Source: Moraxellaceae bacterium UBA2477 (GTDB lineage Bacteria; Pseudomonadota; Gammaproteobacteria; Pseudomonadales; Moraxellaceae). From it: 42,835 nucleotides of DNA. Positions 40,992 to 42,835 of the stretch are shown here, piece after piece. A program made the translations under genes and the position numbers. The DNA is taken from the NCBI GenBank assembly GCA_002342025.1, contig DDPD01000014.1, positions 1-42,835 of the forward strand, in the 5' to 3' direction. Position 1 is the first letter of the stretch; each line of letters begins with the position of its first letter. A model generated the notes under the pieces. The model ran no database searches and was not told the origin of the DNA. It saw only the letters and a list, made by a program, of their open reading frames with translations.

Positions 40992-41987
40992 ATGCGTATT
41001 GCCGTGGTCATGGACCCGATTGCATCGGTGAATTACAAGAAAGACTCGACGCTGGCCATGCTCTGGGCGGCGGCAAAACGCGGTCACGAGCTGTTCTATC
41101 TGGAGGCGGGGGACCTGTCACTGCGTGAAGGCCGAGCCTATGGTCGGTTAGCGCCCTTGCAGGTGTTCGAAGATCCGGCAAAGTGGTTTGAGCTGGGCGA
41201 AGCTGAGCTGCGCCCGCTGGCGGAAATGGATGCGATTTTGATGCGCAAAGACCCGCCTTTCGACATGAATTTTATTTACGCCACCTACCTGCTCGAACGC
41301 GCCGAAAGCGAGGGCGTGCTGGTGGTGAACAAGCCGCAATCGCTTCGTGACTGCAACGAAAAGCTGTTCGCCACGGCGTTCGCGGATTGCATGGTACCCA
41401 CCATCGTCACCAGCCGCAGCGCTGAGTTGCGGGCGTTCATCGCCGAGCATCACGATGTGATTGTGAAGCCGCTGGACGGTATGGGCGGCACCGGCATCTT
41501 CCGCCTCACGGCGGGCGGGCCGAACATTGGTGCCACGCTGGAAGTGCTTACGGACAGTACGAACGGCGTGGGTGCGCGGCCGATCATGGCGCAGCGCTAC
41601 ATCCCCGAGATCAAGGACGGCGACAAGCGCGTGCTGATGATCGATGGCGAACCCGTGCCGTTCGTGCTCGCGCGCATCCCGCAGGGCGACGAAATTCGCG
41701 GCAACCTTGCCGCCGGCGGTCGCGGCGAAGCGCGTCCGATCAACGATGACGAGCGCCGCATCGCGGCCCGTGTCGGCCCGGAGCTGAAGAAGCGCGGCCT
41801 GCTCTTTGTCGGGCTCGATGTCATCGGCTCCTACCTCACGGAAGTGAATGTGACCAGCCCGACCTGCATCCGCGAAATTGATCGCGAGTACGGCTACAGC
41901 ATCGCCGACAAACTCATAGAGGCCGTGGAGAAGCGCCGACAGCAGCAAAAAGAGCAACAGCAAGCGCTGGCGAAATGCAGTCTGTAA
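40992..41987 (+). CDS. gshB: Glutathione synthetase
   Basis: ATP-grasp ligase that adds glycine to gamma-glutamylcysteine. 331 residues (E. coli 316). Start preceded by AGGAG. Marks are VVMDPIASVNYKKDST at the N terminus, MRKDPPFDMNFIY, the ATP-grasp part VKPLDGMGGTGIFR and the C-terminal EVNVTSPTCIREID. About 15 extra residues at the end are Gln/Lys-rich (KRRQQQKEQQQ). The next gene starts inside its last codons. The tonB-like gene two genes on matches the gshB-tonB neighbourhood of Pseudomonas. Confidence 0.96.
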   Translation: MRIAVVMDPIASVNYKKDSTLAMLWAAAKRGHELFYLEAGDLSLREGRAYGRLAPLQVFEDPAKWFELGEAELRPLAEMDAILMRKDPPFDMNFIYATYLLERAESEGVLVVNKPQSLRDCNEKLFATAFADCMVPTIVTSRSAELRAFIAEHHDVIVKPLDGMGGTGIFRLTAGGPNIGATLEVLTDSTNGVGARPIMAQRYIPEIKDGDKRVLMIDGEPVPFVLARIPQGDEIRGNLAAGGRGEARPINDDERRIAARVGPELKKRGLLFVGLDVIGSYLTEVNVTSPTCIREIDREYGYSIADKLIEAVEKRRQQQKEQQQALAKCSL

Positions 41988-42673
41988 ACCGAATGCTAGA
42001 TACTCACAGCGAAGCCTTGCTGGCACAGGCACTGACGGCACGCATCCAGCCGCATTTGTCGGCGGCAAGGATCGCCCCGGAAACACTGCCCGACTGTGGT
42101 GGCCTGCAACTGTTTCTGCTCAACGACGATTTCCCGCACGACGCACTCAGCCCTTCGGAAATGGACTGGGCGCTAAACGAGCCGGCCTACTGGATGTTCT
42201 GCTGGGCCTCTGGTCTGGCGCAGGCGCGGCAGATTCTGAGTAACCCTGAGCTGGTGCGCGACAAGTCCGTGCTCGATTTCGGCACCGGCTCCGGCGTGGT
42301 CGCGATTGCGGCAGCGATGGCCGGCGCGTCGCGTGTGGTCGCCTGCGATATTGATCCGGCTTCTCTGGATGCCACGGCCGCCAACGCCGCGCTCAATGGC
42401 GTGCAGCTGGAACTGGCCGGTGACTTTTTCCAGCTCGATGAACACTTCGATGTGCTGTTTGCCGCCGACGTGCTCTACGACCGCGCCAATCGCGATTTCT
42501 TGCCCGCATTTCTGGATCGTGCCAATACAGTCTGGCTTGCCGATTCACGGGTAAAAAACCTGCAGGCCCAGTGCTACACCCAGGTTGCTTCGGTCATGGC
42601 TGAAACCCTGCCGGACCTCAATGAATTCGACGAGTTTCGTCGCGTGAATGTCTACCGTGGCCAGCGCGGCTGA
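41975..42673 (+). CDS. ETFB lysine methyltransferase-like (METTL20/Nnt1-type) protein
   Basis: Class I methyltransferase of 232 residues from ATG 41975, overlapping gshB by 13 bases; an ATG at 41993, just after the gshB stop, is the alternative and neither has a good ribosome site. SAM motif VLDFGTGSGVVAIAAA (near 94-109), the acidic VACDIDPAS and the post-motif FAADVLYD match the protein-lysine methyltransferase group that includes METTL20. The segment NEPAYWMFCWASGLAQARQIL before the SAM motif is also typical. A candidate substrate is the beta subunit of electron transfer flavoprotein, which would fit an organism using beta-oxidation. Target not proven. Confidence 0.75.
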   Translation: MQSVNRMLDTHSEALLAQALTARIQPHLSAARIAPETLPDCGGLQLFLLNDDFPHDALSPSEMDWALNEPAYWMFCWASGLAQARQILSNPELVRDKSVLDFGTGSGVVAIAAAMAGASRVVACDIDPASLDATAANAALNGVQLELAGDFFQLDEHFDVLFAADVLYDRANRDFLPAFLDRANTVWLADSRVKNLQAQCYTQVASVMAETLPDLNEFDEFRRVNVYRGQRG

Positions 42674-42835
42674 GCGGCAACTGCCGCCGGTGTCGCCGAT
42701 TACACCGGCGGACCGCCTGGCATTCACTCTGGTGATGGCGCTGCTGGTGCATGCGCTGGTGCTCTTCGGCATCCGTTTTGTGGTGCCGAAAACACAGGCC
42801 GCGCCGGTGATGGAGGTGACCCTGGTGCCAGCCAA
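42648..42835 (+). CDS. TonB-like energy transducer (3' part cut by window)
   Basis: Only the first 62 codons are in the window. The ATG at 42648 overlaps the end of the methyltransferase gene by 26 bases. A Pro-rich start (QLPPVSPITPADR) is followed by one membrane helix (LAFTLVMALLVHALVLFGI) and then VVPKTQAAPVMEVTLVPA, the usual TonB entry into its periplasmic Pro-rich region, including a membrane-helix histidine. TonB would pass proton-motive energy to outer-membrane receptors. The order gshB-tonB is also found in Pseudomonas. Confidence 0.8.
   Translation, partial: MSTVASAAERQLPPVSPITPADRLAFTLVMALLVHALVLFGIRFVVPKTQAAPVMEVTLVPA

Noticed and set aside
41148..42086. 312-codon minus-strand open frame opposite gshB
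   Set aside because: Shadow frame; its translation is Ala/Arg/His-rich with no family, and gshB is unambiguous.
1..42835. CRISPR arrays, tRNA or rRNA genes, transposons, prophage
   Set aside because: No regularly spaced repeats, cloverleaf-like segments, transposase or integrase proteins were seen on either strand.

Overview
The window comes from a gammaproteobacterium with Pseudomonadales-type gene order. Three housekeeping blocks occur in the order known from Pseudomonas: pstA-pstB-phoU / phoR-phoB-ubiA-ubiC / rubredoxin-rubredoxin reductase / recG-oxyR; then ridA-spoT-rpoZ-gmk; then yicC-rph / exonuclease III (the crc position) / pyrE. OxyR, PhoB, UbiA, SpoT and RecG all look gammaproteobacterial. 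The genus cannot be fixed from the sequence. The abundance of lipid and monooxygenase genes, and a rubA-rubB-oxyR neighbourhood also known from Acinetobacter, suggest an oil- or lipid-using member of Pseudomonadales (Moraxellaceae-like or Alcanivorax-like). This is inference. No rRNA, tRNA, CRISPR array, transposase, integrase or prophage gene was seen.

Layout. 1-6550: phosphate uptake and signalling (PstA cut by the left edge, PstB, PhoU, and the convergent PhoB-PhoR pair), then UbiA-UbiC for the first ubiquinone steps. 6551-8676: a compact peroxide-reduction set of rubrerythrin, a 54-residue rubredoxin and an NAD(P)H rubredoxin reductase, preceded by an OxyR-like palindrome. 8735-12613: a Sel1-repeat protein, RecG and OxyR, with oxyR and recG overlapping as ATGA. 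12676-15559: a YeeZ-like epimerase-fold protein and a large alpha/beta-hydrolase lipoprotein. 15586-19182: ridA, spoT, rpoZ, gmk.

19260-30656 is an 11.4-kb lipid block lying between gmk and yicC, which are neighbours in Pseudomonas. It holds an AraC regulator divergent from a fatty-acid-hydroxylase-type protein. A TetR regulator is divergent from an 863-residue enzyme that resembles peroxisomal multifunctional enzyme type 2 but carries two SCP2 domains, and this is followed by an SCPx-type thiolase. Then come a DUF445 membrane protein, a PlsC-type acyltransferase, a PhaC-like Cys hydrolase and an acyl-CoA synthetase. Together they suggest activation of fatty or branched acids, (R)-specific beta-oxidation and use of (R)-3-hydroxyacyl-CoA.

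30662-32343: yicC and rph, divergent. 32344-32710: a 367-base gap with a 12-base palindrome and a strong terminator. 32711-36645: a second accessory block (PF10118 diiron-like protein, SDR, Baeyer-Villiger-type monooxygenase, convergent TetR). 36645-40179: a tight minus-strand run of MFS transporter, exonuclease III, small lipoprotein and methyltransferase that reads into the TetR gene, with a secreted unknown protein upstream. 40305-42835: pyrE, gshB, an ETFB-lysine-methyltransferase-like protein and the start of a TonB-like protein cut by the right edge.
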